This document shows, one piece after another, positions 1 through 7,823 of a DNA stretch of 64,000 bases. A program made the translations under genes and the position numbers. Each line of letters begins with the position of its first letter. Within the stretch, counting starts at the first letter, position 1. This stretch comes from Pseudomonadota bacterium (GTDB lineage Bacteria; Pseudomonadota; Alphaproteobacteria; Rhizobiales; Xanthobacteraceae): the NCBI GenBank assembly GCA_023435725.1, contig JAEYRD010000149.1:6489-70488 (forward strand), given 5' to 3'. The notes under the pieces are model-generated. The model searched no databases and had not been told where the DNA came from. It saw only the letters and a program-made list of their open reading frames with translations.

Positions 1-1
1 G

Positions 2-406
2 TTCAATTGCATCAATCACGGCTTGGTCAGCGCAACCAAGCTCAACGAGATATATAATCAGTGTTTCGCAGGACTCTGCTTGTCTTTCACCAACGTTTCC
101 CTGGTTCCGCACGAGATGCTCGCCGCAGGTTGCGTTCCGGTCGTCAATGATGCCGAACACAATCGCATCGTGCTGGATAATCCATACGTCCGCTACACGT
201 CCCCAACTCCTCACGCCTTGGCTTCGGCGCTGGAAGACCTCATGCAGATGGCCGATTTCAATGCTCTGTCACAGATCGCTGCGGAGAGCGTCCAGTCGAC
301 GACGTGGGACGATGCGGGAGCAGCAGTCGACGCGGCTTTCAAGCGAGCCTTGAACACGTCACGGCAAGCGCAAGTCCTGGAAAGCGTTCTCGCGATGGCC
401 GATTAA
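2..406 (+). CDS. Glycosyltransferase, C-terminal part (cut by window edge)
   Basis: The frame is open from base 2, so the gene begins before the window; the TTG at 23 is only an internal codon. The visible 134 residues contain a pattern typical of the nucleotide-sugar-binding half of GT-B glycosyltransferases: a run around LVPHEMLAAGCVPVVND, where a small-residue turn (AAGCVPV) is followed by an acidic residue. The resemblance is to the C-terminal domain of WsaF-like or GT4-like rhamnan-synthesis transferases. It is followed, on the opposite strand, by the rest of a polysaccharide locus, which fits a role in surface glycan assembly. The donor and acceptor cannot be told from this fragment. 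Confidence 0.7.
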   Translation, partial: FNCINHGLVSATKLNEIYNQCFAGLCLSFTNVSLVPHEMLAAGCVPVVNDAEHNRIVLDNPYVRYTSPTPHALASALEDLMQMADFNALSQIAAESVQSTTWDDAGAAVDAAFKRALNTSRQAQVLESVLAMAD

Positions 407-423
407 CGCACCGGGCCAACCTC

Positions 424-1368
424 TCAGTTCCCCCCGTCAGTGTTGCAGGGTTGCGTGCGCACGATCGTTGCCTGCTGGCTCGAAGCATCAACAGTCACTA
501 TCTGCGCATCCCATATCTTGACCGCCGAGCATCTCACGTCGATCGGGCGATATCCCCATGATCCCTGTACGATGCGCAGACCAAGCACTGAGCCCGGTGT
601 TCCCAGTCGAAAAGGCGCGCCACCGCCCTGAACAAGCAGCCCGTCAATTTCGACGGATTCATTGCCCTGGCTGTGTGGATAGAAGAAGGGGGCGGTGCCA
701 CCGCATGTACCTACTTCGACCATATGCAATGTCACATTGCGGACTATCAGCGCTGCTCCGTCATAGCCCTGGATCCCATCGCCGTGCCAGTCGCGGCACA
801 TCTCCGGAGAGGAGACCTCGACGTAGCTGTCTTCGATCCTGACGGCTGTGCAGCCACGGGACCGTCCGCCAACGCGGAAGCCTTCCGGCAGCCCGTCGAT
901 CTTCACTCGACGGGCTATATACCCACCGGTCGCTACCGCGGGCGCGTCGGCGTCGGTCGTAGTCTGGCCTGGCGCGCGCACGAGAGAGACATCCTCAAGC
1001 AGAAGCCCATTGTGGCACTTGCCGTTTACTTCGTTGAGGATGTGACCGCCCTGGATTTCGACCCGCCGCACCGTAACGTTGTCCGCATCGATGACCAGGT
1101 CGGCGTTCACAAGCCGCACATCCTCCAGCACTGCGTCCCGCTTCGAGATCCGTAAAGTCCTGGTGTAGGTTGCGGCCGGCTTCCAACCGAGGGGCACGCC
1201 GGTCGTCGATGGACTTGGAAATGAAGTTCTGCCCTGCTGCTGAGCAGCCACTTCTTCCCCGATCGCGGCGGAGGTGAGTACCAAGACCGCTGCCGCGATG
1301 CCTGCGCCTATCGTACGCGCAGCGCAGTCGTGGAGACGGGCCGCTGTGCGGGCTGCGATGGCAGACAT
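424..1368 (-). CDS. Secreted right-handed beta-helix protein
   Basis: This is a 314-residue protein. I chose the ATG at 1368 because an AGGAGGAG ribosome-binding site lies just upstream (about 1373-1380) and because this start gives a signal peptide: Arg-containing N-terminus, a hydrophobic run near residues 20-36 (GAGIAAAVLVLTSAAIG), then a possible cleavage site after the Ala-Ala-Gln region. An upstream in-frame start at 1503 would add 45 basic residues and is unlikely. The mature part shows short repeating beta strands rich in V, I, D and N (ADNVTVRRVEI, then HGDGIQGYDGAALIVRNV), as in pectate-lyase-like helices. The TGVP...ADNVT signature recurs in the large secreted protein at 21165. It could be an exopolysaccharide lyase or a binding protein; catalysis is not shown. 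Confidence 0.72.
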   Translation of the reverse strand: MSAIAARTAARLHDCAARTIGAGIAAAVLVLTSAAIGEEVAAQQQGRTSFPSPSTTGVPLGWKPAATYTRTLRISKRDAVLEDVRLVNADLVIDADNVTVRRVEIQGGHILNEVNGKCHNGLLLEDVSLVRAPGQTTTDADAPAVATGGYIARRVKIDGLPEGFRVGGRSRGCTAVRIEDSYVEVSSPEMCRDWHGDGIQGYDGAALIVRNVTLHMVEVGTCGGTAPFFYPHSQGNESVEIDGLLVQGGGAPFRLGTPGSVLGLRIVQGSWGYRPIDVRCSAVKIWDAQIVTVDASSQQATIVRTQPCNTDGGN

Positions 1369-1481
1369 GCTGCTCCTCCTCTTGAACTGACCTGGCCGGG
1401 AGCGTGGAGACGGATTATGACTCGCCGGCTCCGGTCCCCGGCGCCTCTTCGTGTCGACCCCCGCTCTGGGCCAGGTTGCGA

Positions 1482-2180
1482 TCAGTCGTGCGAGCTTATG
1501 CATTTGTCGGCAGCATCGTGATCTCGTGCCAGTACCCGTGCCGGAACACCGACCGCAGTGGCGCCGGGCGGGATGTCGGTCAGGACAACGGCGTTAGCGC
1601 CTGCCGTCGCGCCTGAACCGATCTCGATGGGCCCCAGCACGCGACATCCGGCTCCGAAGAACACGTTGTCTCCCACTGTCGGCCAACGCAACGGCTTGAG
1701 GCGGCCCAACGTCACACTACCCATTATCGAAACATTCGTGCCCATGGATTCCACCACGATCACGCAACCGACCGGATGAGCGATGTACAGTCCGCCCCCG
1801 ATCTTCGCGCCCGGCACCAGCTCAAGTCCGTAAAGTCTCAGCAGGCGACGCTTCAGAATGCCAGGCAGCAACTTCACTCTCCGACGATGCATTAGTGTGG
1901 CAAGTCGGAACCACGCCATCGCTCGCAGAGGGGGATGGCGAAAGAGCAGCTTCAGGAACAACAAGGGTGTGAGCTCGCTCCTCTCGGCAATTTCTTCGGG
2001 ACGGATCCAGCGGCACGCGTCCATCCGAAGTAGGTCGAGAGCGCCGCGTAGCGTCCCGTCGTCGCGAACATGAAGCGCAGCCTCCGCAACGTCTTGCTTC
2101 GTCACCGGTCGAAGCTCCTCAGATGCCGTCGCAAATTGTTTCCGGGCGAAAGTCGGGGCGCTCATGATGCACTTTGCCAT
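1482..2180 (-). CDS. CysE/serine-acetyltransferase-like hexapeptide acyltransferase
   Basis: The 232-residue protein has a helical N-terminal half and a C-terminal left-handed beta-helix made of hexapeptide repeats (IGGGLYIAHPVGCVIV, then IGSGATAGANAVVLTDIPPG). The ending VGVPARVLARD is typical of the CysE group. In exopolysaccharide loci such proteins are usually annotated as serine O-acetyltransferases but may acetylate the glycan; the substrate here is open. The start is uncertain: ATG at 2180 and ATG at 2165 are both possible and neither has a clear ribosome-binding site. The gene follows the membrane polymerase gene by a few bases, so the two are probably cotranscribed. Confidence 0.8.
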   Translation of the reverse strand: MAKCIMSAPTFARKQFATASEELRPVTKQDVAEAALHVRDDGTLRGALDLLRMDACRWIRPEEIAERSELTPLLFLKLLFRHPPLRAMAWFRLATLMHRRRVKLLPGILKRRLLRLYGLELVPGAKIGGGLYIAHPVGCVIVVESMGTNVSIMGSVTLGRLKPLRWPTVGDNVFFGAGCRVLGPIEIGSGATAGANAVVLTDIPPGATAVGVPARVLARDHDAADKCISSHD

Positions 2181-2187
2181 CTACCAA

Positions 2188-3591
2188 TCAATTCCACATC
2201 TGGGGCCGTTGGCGGGCGTTCCTGTGCGACAGCCGATTGCCTCCAATCGTCATTGCCGATCCAGAATCTCTGGTGTCCATCAACCACGCACCACTTCCCA
2301 GGATAAACATGAACCACGCATAGATTCCGTGCGAAAAGTGAATGGTCATGCCAACGAATAAGAACGTGATCATGGAGATCAAGTACGCCACCCGGCAAGC
2401 CTCGACGGTTCTCTCTGCACTCCTCGCGCAAGTGACCGCAAACATCGTGTAAATGCAGGATCCCAGCAGCAGGACCACGGCGGGAATTCCGTACCTCATG
2501 GCGGTCAAAAGCCAAAAGTTGTCCACGCTATCGGATGCCATCCACCGAGGTCGCTCCCAATCGGTCAGACCAATTCCAAGTAATGGATGGTTAAGCACCG
2601 AGGCACTTCCGAAATCCCAGATCGCGACACGGTACCATCCGGTCTGAGGATCGAACGTGAAGTGCGAAATGAAGAATTTGGCCGCGCCTTGATTGGATCC
2701 AAATTGGGCAGCCAAAAGTCCTACGGCGACGATACTCCAGAGTATCATCCACTTACTGTTATTGCGCCGAAGAAGCCAAGCATACCCCATCAGCGCGACT
2801 TGGAAGACAAGGCATGAGATCGGTGCTGAGGACATCGACAGAAAGGTGGTGCCTGCCACAGCCGCGGTCAGAAACCATCTTGAGGCAACGTTGCAGCCAT
2901 GTCCCCAGGCGAGGTGGGTCAAAGCTAGAATGCTGGTACAGAAGAGGCCGAATTCGATGGAATGGCTGAAGGGCCCCTGAACCCGCCAGAAACCCCACCG
3001 GGGAGTCATCATTGTGACTTCAACGGTCGGAAAGACGGTGCCCATCGCCGACAGGATCGGTTTATTTCCGGTGATCCATTCATAGATGGCAAAGGGTGAT
3101 AGGGCCAAAACGACCATCGCCACCACCAAGATCATTCCTCTGAAGTCGGCCGAATTGCGGATATATCGGCGCGCGAGGAGGTAGGCTCCCATCGTCTCTA
3201 TAAAGAATATCCCCGAGGATTGAGTGGCAGCAGAGCCATCATGTGCTGCAAACAGCGCTGCTGCAGCCAAGAGAGAGTAGACAAGCAGCGCAATATCGGG
3301 AAACCTGAAGCCGAGCTTGCCGCTTATCCAGCTAAACAAACAGGGCAGCAAGGTTGCGAGCAGGATGAGACGATAGACTGACAGGTTCAGCGGTCCCAGG
3401 GAAATGATCCATGGAACGGCCAATCCGACCAGGAAAGCGATCACAGCCCAATGTGGCCGGGTCCAGGTTGGTCGGCTTGTCTGCAAAGAAAAGTTGCGCG
3501 GTGCGAGGGCGCCCCCTGTCCCTGACAGCAGTGAGTGTCGGGATCTTACTGCAAATCCTGCTGTGCCTGCCATCTGGAGACCAATGACCAA
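2188..3591 (-). CDS. O-antigen ligase/polymerase-like membrane protein (Wzy/WaaL type)
   Basis: The protein has 467 residues and roughly ten to twelve hydrophobic segments, starting near residue 50 (AVIAFLVGLAVPWIISLG). The motif HPLLGIGLTDWERP followed by VDNFWLLTAMRYGIPAVVLL near residues 335-370 is the usual signature of the O-antigen ligase/polymerase superfamily, with a large periplasmic loop before it. It would join repeat units of a surface polysaccharide at the outer face of the inner membrane. It sits upstream of the CysE-like gene on the same strand, and its start faces a long AT-rich divergent promoter region shared with the oxygenase gene at 3929. Ligase and polymerase cannot be separated by sequence alone. 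Confidence 0.82.
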   Translation of the reverse strand: MVIGLQMAGTAGFAVRSRHSLLSGTGGALAPRNFSLQTSRPTWTRPHWAVIAFLVGLAVPWIISLGPLNLSVYRLILLATLLPCLFSWISGKLGFRFPDIALLVYSLLAAAALFAAHDGSAATQSSGIFFIETMGAYLLARRYIRNSADFRGMILVVAMVVLALSPFAIYEWITGNKPILSAMGTVFPTVEVTMMTPRWGFWRVQGPFSHSIEFGLFCTSILALTHLAWGHGCNVASRWFLTAAVAGTTFLSMSSAPISCLVFQVALMGYAWLLRRNNSKWMILWSIVAVGLLAAQFGSNQGAAKFFISHFTFDPQTGWYRVAIWDFGSASVLNHPLLGIGLTDWERPRWMASDSVDNFWLLTAMRYGIPAVVLLLGSCIYTMFAVTCARSAERTVEACRVAYLISMITFLFVGMTIHFSHGIYAWFMFILGSGAWLMDTRDSGSAMTIGGNRLSHRNARQRPQMWN

Positions 3592-3928
3592 ACCCTAGCG
3601 CGAAGTTTCCGAGATCATATCCAGCCCGATGTGTGCTGCTTGCACGAGTTGCTGTTCGGTTGGTTGCTCTTCAGCCCCCAGTCTCGACACATTGCAGCAA
3701 GATCCCTCTATTTCGAAATTCGTTATTTCTAAATAGCTCGTCAAAACTGTTCGTGCCGTTATTTAGCGTTATGCGCTCGAAAATTACTAATGAAATTCAG
3801 TGTGTCGGCCAAATATCTCACTGTTGGGGTCGATTAATGGTTTATGGAATAATACCAGAAATTAAATCTTGATAATGGAAAATAATGGAGTTTAATTGGG
3901 GTAGAAGATCAGATGTTCGGAGGAGGTC
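3592..3928. promoter_or_regulatory. AT-rich divergent intergenic region
   Basis: These 337 bases separate two divergent genes and contain no credible gene. Composition changes sharply to AT-rich from about 3700 to 3900, with many TTAAT/AAATT steps and short A/T runs, unlike the GC-rich coding flanks. It should hold the promoters for the polymerase-like gene and for the oxygenase gene. No operator with a clear palindrome was recognised. Confidence 0.55.
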
Positions 3929-4786
3929 ATGGTCAGTTTAGCCCAGCGCGCGGCGTCCGTTGACACGGAGCCTCTCGGCGTCAAATCGTTTCTTCCCATG
4001 AAGAAGATGGCGCTGCATAGCGAGCAGTGGGCCCAGCAATATCGCGACAACCAACCTTTCCCACATATTGGGATCGATGACTTTTTTGACGATCATATTA
4101 TCAGGACAGTGGTCGCGAACTATCCCGGCGAATATGATGCATCTTGGGACCGAAGGTTCCTCGATGCTGGAACTTACGAAGAGCAAAAGCTTGGTCTGGA
4201 TCGGTTGGAGGACTTTCCCCCTTATATTCAGCAGTTCGTCAATGCGCTGAATTCGCGCGTCTTCGTTGGGTTTCTCGAGAAACTTACGGGCATCCAGGGC
4301 CTGATACCCGATCCATATCTGTCAGGAGGCGGCCTTCACATGATCCCGCGAGGAGGGCGTCTCGGCATCCATGCGGATTTCAATACGCATCGAGAGCTCA
4401 GACTCGACCGCCGGCTCAATCTGTTGGTGTACCTTAACTACGACTGGCAGGAGGAGTGGGGCGGGGCCCTCGAGCTCTGGGACAAGGACGTCAAGTCGAA
4501 AGAGAAGGCGTACTTCCCCATCGCAAACCGCATCGTCGTCTTTACAACGACCGACACGGCGTATCACGGTCATCCAGATCCGCTGACAAGTCCGAAAGGA
4601 AAGTACCGCCGATCGATTGCCCTGTATTATTATACGAATGGTCGTCCCGAGGAGGAGAAATCAGGCGATCACACGACGATATTCAAGATGCGTCCCAACG
4701 AGGTCCGTCGACGCCGTGTGCTCGATGTGATGAAGCCCTTCGTTCCGCCGATTGTCTGGCAGATTCCCCGGTTGTTCAAGAAGTAG
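3929..4786 (+). CDS. 2-oxoglutarate/Fe(II)-dependent oxygenase (prolyl-4-hydroxylase-like)
   Basis: The 285-residue protein carries the jelly-roll oxygenase signature: iron ligands H148 and D150 (GIHADF), a distal H213 (TAYHGHPDP) and a 2-oxoglutarate-binding Arg in KYRRSIALYYY at 227/228. A glycine-rich stretch and GGALELWDKD sit between them, as in the 2OG-Fe(II) oxygenase superfamily. An AGGAGG site at 3921-3926 lies only two bases from the ATG at 3929; an internal ATG at 3998 is an alternative start, although the long form is kept. Its place among polysaccharide genes suggests that it oxidises a sugar or acyl group or a precursor, but the substrate is unknown. The 3' flank is an insertion-sequence remnant. 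Confidence 0.82.
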   Translation: MVSLAQRAASVDTEPLGVKSFLPMKKMALHSEQWAQQYRDNQPFPHIGIDDFFDDHIIRTVVANYPGEYDASWDRRFLDAGTYEEQKLGLDRLEDFPPYIQQFVNALNSRVFVGFLEKLTGIQGLIPDPYLSGGGLHMIPRGGRLGIHADFNTHRELRLDRRLNLLVYLNYDWQEEWGGALELWDKDVKSKEKAYFPIANRIVVFTTTDTAYHGHPDPLTSPKGKYRRSIALYYYTNGRPEEEKSGDHTTIFKMRPNEVRRRRVLDVMKPFVPPIVWQIPRLFKK

Positions 4787-4915
4787 GGGTGATCCCGCCT
4801 CAACGTATTATTCGAGGATGGGTTCGATTTGACCATCAGATTTGTGCCGTCTGACCTTGCCCCGCGGGCTTGATCCAGTTTGAAGTTCGCTCTGGCCCAA
4901 GACGGGGACCAGAGC

Positions 4916-5150
4916 ATGAAGCGCAGCCGCTTTCCGGAAGAGCAGATCATCGGGATTTTGAAGGAGCGTGAGGTTGGGTTTTCGGTTGCCGATCTGTGCC
5001 GCAAGCACAGCGCCGGCGACGCCAACATCTAGGTTCGGCGGGCTGGACTGGAGGCGTCGGAGGCCAAGCGGCTGAAGACGCTGGAGGACTAGTCTACCTA
5101 GAACACACGACTGAAGCGGTTGCTGGCTGATGCCATGCCGCACGATGCGG
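4916..5150 (+). pseudogene. IS3-family transposase orfA remnant (plus strand)
   Basis: Reading from the ATG at 4916 gives KRSRFPEEQIIGILKEREVG and then VADLCRKHS, the helix-turn-helix of IS3-family (IS407-like) OrfA. The frame is broken by stops at 5030-5032, 5090-5092 and 5099-5101, and resumes as LKRLLADAM near 5110-5140, the leucine-zipper end. No orfB follows: at about 5150 the sequence switches to the 3' part of another orfA lying on the opposite strand. Bases 4787-4915 before it probably include the left end of the element (TGACCTTGCCCCGCGGG near 4853), but no matching right end was found. It is a dead fragment. Confidence 0.8.
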
Positions 5151-5265
5151 CTTCGCAACTTTCGACAGATCACGTCCTGCAGCATCTCCTTGTCGAGCGA
5201 CAAATCCGCCCCACCAGCCTCTTCAGCTTAGCATTCTCGTCTTCGAGCTGCTTCAACCGACACAT
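5150..5265 (-). pseudogene. IS3-family orfA, 3' fragment split off by IS66
   Basis: Read on the minus strand from 5265 this gives RLKQLEDENAKLKRLVADLS and then LDKEMLQDV, the C-terminal coiled coil of an IS3-family OrfA. Its N-terminal part lies 2.5 kb away at 7824-7982 on the same strand, ending in LLPTEMRR. Joined across the IS66 element the two halves make one OrfA, with one 8-bp target copy kept. The orfB that should follow is missing; instead the fragment runs into the plus-strand orfA remnant at about 5150. Confidence 0.8.
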
Positions 5266-5266
5266 C

Positions 5267-5288
5267 GTAAGCCCCCGGCGAGGGCCGT
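5267..5288. repeat. IS66 left terminal inverted repeat
   Basis: It begins GTAAGCCCCCGGCGAGG and matches the reverse complement of the right end at roughly two-thirds of positions, with the longest identity CCGGCGAG. Confidence 0.7.
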
Positions 5289-5351
5289 CTTCCCGGATTG
5301 TGTTCGAGCGTGAGATGGTTTGCTCATTGATTTGCAAACAAATGAGCAAAC

Positions 5352-5753
5352 GTGACGACGGTTACGGTTCTGTCCGGTCCAGAGCGGCGACGGCGGTGGA
5401 CCACTGCCGAGAAGCTTCGGATCGTGGAGGAGAGTCTGGCGCCTGGGGCTAGTGTTGTCGCGGTTGCTCGACAACATGATGTTCACCGCAATCTGGTCAC
5501 GGCCTGGCGGCGGCAGGCACGCACAGGCGTCCTCGCTTTCGAGCCTGGGCCGATGCAGCGGCAGGATGACGAAGTCCGTTTTACGGCAGTCTCCATTGCG
5601 CCAGACCGGCAACCGTTGACGGCGCCCGCCGAGACCTGCGGTTCGATCGAGATTGAGTTCGCGGCCGGGGCTCGGATGCGGGTCACGGGCGCGGTTGACG
5701 CGGCGACGCTAAGCGCAGTCGTGGCGGCGCTGACTGATGGACGGCCACGATGA
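5352..5753 (+). CDS. tnpA: IS66 TnpA (orfA) transposase accessory protein
   Basis: The 133-residue protein starts at a GTG and has an N-terminal helix-turn-helix: RRRRWTTAEKLRIVEESL, then ARQHDVHRNLVTAWRRQ. This is the DNA-binding part of IS66/IS3-type OrfA proteins. The C-terminal half (FTAVSI to IEIEFAAGARMRVTGAVDAATL) is the IS66 OrfA tail. Its stop overlaps the tnpB start in an ATGA junction at 5750-5753, so tnpB is probably translationally coupled. The frame is intact. Confidence 0.88.
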   Translation: MTTVTVLSGPERRRRWTTAEKLRIVEESLAPGASVVAVARQHDVHRNLVTAWRRQARTGVLAFEPGPMQRQDDEVRFTAVSIAPDRQPLTAPAETCGSIEIEFAAGARMRVTGAVDAATLSAVVAALTDGRPR

Positions 5754-6097
5754 TCCCGTTGCCGGCCGGCGTGCGGGTATGGCTCGCGACCGGCTATACC
5801 GACATGCGGAAGGGCTTTCCGTCGCTGGCATTGCAGGTTCAGGAGATCTTGCATCGCGACCCGCTGGGCGGCCACCTGTTTTGCTTCCGCGATCGTCGCG
5901 GCAATCTGCTGAAGGTGATCTGGCATGACGGCCAGGGCGCCTGCCTGTTCACAAAACGCCTGGAGCGGGGGCGCTTCATCTGGCCGAGCCCGGCTGAGGG
6001 AGTGGTGACGATCTCGTCGGCGCAGCTCGGTTATCTCTTGTCCGGGATCGACTGGAGGCACCCACAAGAGACGTGGCGGCCGACATCGGTCGGATGA
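5750..6097 (+). CDS. tnpB: IS66 TnpB (orf2) accessory protein
   Basis: The 115-residue protein has the TnpB signature from its N-terminus: VRVWLATGYTDMRKGFPSLA, then LFCFRDRRGNLLKVIWHDGQ, FTKRLERGRFIWP and LSGIDWRHP. TnpB is needed together with TnpA and TnpC for IS66 transposition, but its biochemical role is not established. Length and frame look normal. It overlaps tnpA by four bases and ends a few bases before tnpC. Confidence 0.92.
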   Translation: MIPLPAGVRVWLATGYTDMRKGFPSLALQVQEILHRDPLGGHLFCFRDRRGNLLKVIWHDGQGACLFTKRLERGRFIWPSPAEGVVTISSAQLGYLLSGIDWRHPQETWRPTSVG

Positions 6098-6101
6098 GGC
6101 T

Positions 6102-7400
6102 TTGAGCTTCTCGGATCGTGATGGATGTGATTCCATCATCGTCGTGACCACATCTGAATCGCTTCCCACCGATCTTGCTGCTGCGCATGCGATGATCCTC
6201 GCCGAACGGGCCGCGCGACTCGAAGCGGAGGCGCTTGCTGCGAGCGCCAAAGCGGAAGCTGCCAATGCGAAGGCGGCCGAGGCACTGATCAGTTACCTCA
6301 AGCTCGAGATCGAGAAGCTGCGTCGCCAGATTTACGGCAGCCGCTCGGAGCGCAAGGCACGGTTACTGGAGCAGATGGAGCTTCAGCTTGAAGAGCTGGA
6401 AGCGACGGCAACCGAGGACGAACTGGCGGCTGAGAGGGCGGCGACCAAGACGCAGACCGTGCAGTCGTTTAAGCGCAAGCGGCCATCGCGCAAACCGTTC
6501 CCCGACCACTTGCCGCGCGAGCGCGTCGTGATCCCGGCCCCGGAGAGCTGCCCCTGCTGCGGGTCCTCGAGGCTCTCGAAGCTGGGCGAAGATATCACCG
6601 AGACGCTGGAGGTCGTTCCCCGGCAGTGGAAGGTGATCCAGACGGTGCGCGAGAAGTTCTCGTGCCGGGACTGCGAGACGATCACCCAGCCGCCGGCGCC
6701 CTTCCACGTGACGCCGCGTGGCTTTGCCGGTCCTAACCTCCTGGCCATGATCCTGTATGACGCCTCGCGCGCGCAGGGACCGGTTACGCCCGCACTCTGT
6801 TGGGCCCATGCCAGGCGGCAGTTTCTTGAACTGGCGGACATCGCCGCCAATGCGAGACGCGACAAGAATGCCGCGGCGATCTCGCCGATCGCGCTGGAGG
6901 CGGTCAAGCGCATCGACGCGCTGTTCGAGATCGAGCGCGGCATCAACGGACAAGGCGCCGAAGAGCGGCTGTGGGTGCGTAAAGAACAAAGCATCCCGCT
7001 CTTAACGGCATTGGAAGCATGGCTGCGCGAACAACGCGCTCGGCTGTCAAACTCGTCCTCGGTCGCCAAGCCCATCGACTACATGCTGCGCCGCTGGGAT
7101 CGGTTCGCTCGCTTCATCGATGACGGGCGGATCTGTCTGACAAACAATGCGGCGGAGCGCGCGCTGCGCGGCTTTGCCCTCGGACGCAGGTGCTGGCTCT
7201 TCGCCGGCTCCGAACGTGGAGCCGACCGCGCCGCCACCATGACGACGCTGATTATGACGGCAAAGCTCAACGACGTCGATCCGCAAGCCTGGCTCGCCGA
7301 CGTGCTCGCCCGCATCAACGACCACGCCAGCCACAGGCTCGATGAGCTTCTGCCCTGGAACTGGCGTAAGCTCGTGCCGAGCCATGCCGAACTTGCGTGA
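6102..7400 (+). CDS. tnpC: IS66 TnpC transposase with internal deletion
   Basis: The 432-residue protein keeps the TnpC N-terminal coiled coil (about residues 25-110), the zinc-finger-like C-x-x-C region (ESCPCCGSSRL ... FSCRDCE, about 145-190) and the C-terminal transposase part (CWAHARRQFLELADIAANA, then RICLTNNAAERALRGFALG). Full-length IS66 TnpC is a little over 500 residues. Here NLLAMIL at about residue 216 joins directly to YDASRAQGPVTPALC, so around 100 residues with the first catalytic Asp region (the usual LHGDDT segment) are gone, in frame. The protein may be made but should be inactive. The TTG start at 6102 is the one upstream of the coiled coil; ATGs further in are possible. Confidence 0.85.
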   Translation: MSFSDRDGCDSIIVVTTSESLPTDLAAAHAMILAERAARLEAEALAASAKAEAANAKAAEALISYLKLEIEKLRRQIYGSRSERKARLLEQMELQLEELEATATEDELAAERAATKTQTVQSFKRKRPSRKPFPDHLPRERVVIPAPESCPCCGSSRLSKLGEDITETLEVVPRQWKVIQTVREKFSCRDCETITQPPAPFHVTPRGFAGPNLLAMILYDASRAQGPVTPALCWAHARRQFLELADIAANARRDKNAAAISPIALEAVKRIDALFEIERGINGQGAEERLWVRKEQSIPLLTALEAWLREQRARLSNSSSVAKPIDYMLRRWDRFARFIDDGRICLTNNAAERALRGFALGRRCWLFAGSERGADRAATMTTLIMTAKLNDVDPQAWLADVLARINDHASHRLDELLPWNWRKLVPSHAELA

Positions 7401-7413
7401 GCTAGGAGGACAC

Positions 7414-7785
7414 ATGAGATCGACCGGCCTTTCCGCGGCAGAAAAATCGGCGGTGACAGCCGCCTGCCAGGAGCTGATCGATAACTTCCTGAAGCCCAGC
7501 TTCCTGTCCGCCATCCGGCCGACGCAGTTCAATTACCCCGTCGATATCCTGGGAAAGTGGCTCGGCACCAAATATCGCTTCGTTCAACGCTACCGCTCCG
7601 GCTTCCCGGAGAATCTCGGCGAAGAGTTCGACGCCCCCTTCGCCCGCCTCGACTGGATCAGTCGCAACCGCTTCAACATCCAGTGGCACCGTCACACCGG
7701 AGAATGGTTCTGCCTGCATCGCGGCCTTACCCTCGCCGAAGCGATTGACACGCTAAGGTCCGACGGGTTGCTCCATCCCAATTGA
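7414..7785 (+). CDS. Small conserved protein carried by IS66
   Basis: I chose the ATG at 7414 because AGGAGG lies at 7404-7409; an earlier in-frame ATG at 7342 overlaps tnpC. The resulting 123 residues include LKPSFLSAIRPTQFNYPVD, GTKYRFVQRYRSGFPENLGE and RHTGEWFCLHRGLTLAEAID, a pattern met in ORFs that travel with rhizobial IS66 elements downstream of tnpC. Its function is unknown. It lies inside the terminal repeats, so it belongs to the element and not to the host locus. Confidence 0.7.
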   Translation: MRSTGLSAAEKSAVTAACQELIDNFLKPSFLSAIRPTQFNYPVDILGKWLGTKYRFVQRYRSGFPENLGEEFDAPFARLDWISRNRFNIQWHRHTGEWFCLHRGLTLAEAIDTLRSDGLLHPN

Positions 7786-7801
7786 ACATGTTCGGCTACC
7801 C

Positions 7802-7823
7802 GCGGTACTCGCCGGATGGATAC
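7802..7823. repeat. IS66 right terminal inverted repeat
   Basis: On the minus strand it reads GTATCCATCCGGCGAGTACC. It is followed directly by the target duplication GACGCATC at 7824-7831. Confidence 0.7.

Larger units (their letters stand above)
5267..7823 (+). mobile_element. IS66-family insertion sequence, complete ends, about 2.56 kb
   Basis: The element starts GTAAGCCCCCGGCGAGG at 5267; the reverse complement of its right end reads GTATCCATCCGGCGAG, giving an imperfect terminal inverted repeat. It is flanked by an 8-bp duplication, GACACATC (5259-5266) and GACGCATC (7824-7831), with one mismatch. Starting with GTA and duplicating 8 bp is characteristic of IS66. It carries tnpA, tnpB, tnpC and a fourth small ORF in one direction. 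It is inserted in an IS3-family orfA, whose two halves flank it. tnpC has a large internal deletion, so the copy is probably not autonomous. The target mismatch suggests that the insertion is not recent. Confidence 0.85.

Noticed and set aside
1369..1503. N-terminal extension of the beta-helix protein
   Set aside because: It is basic and proline-rich, has no ribosome-binding site, and would hide the signal peptide that starts at 1368.
4815..4850. GGTTCGA-like sequence near the IS3 remnant that could suggest a tRNA
   Set aside because: There is no acceptor stem pairing or anticodon arm; it lies at the edge of the IS3 remnant.
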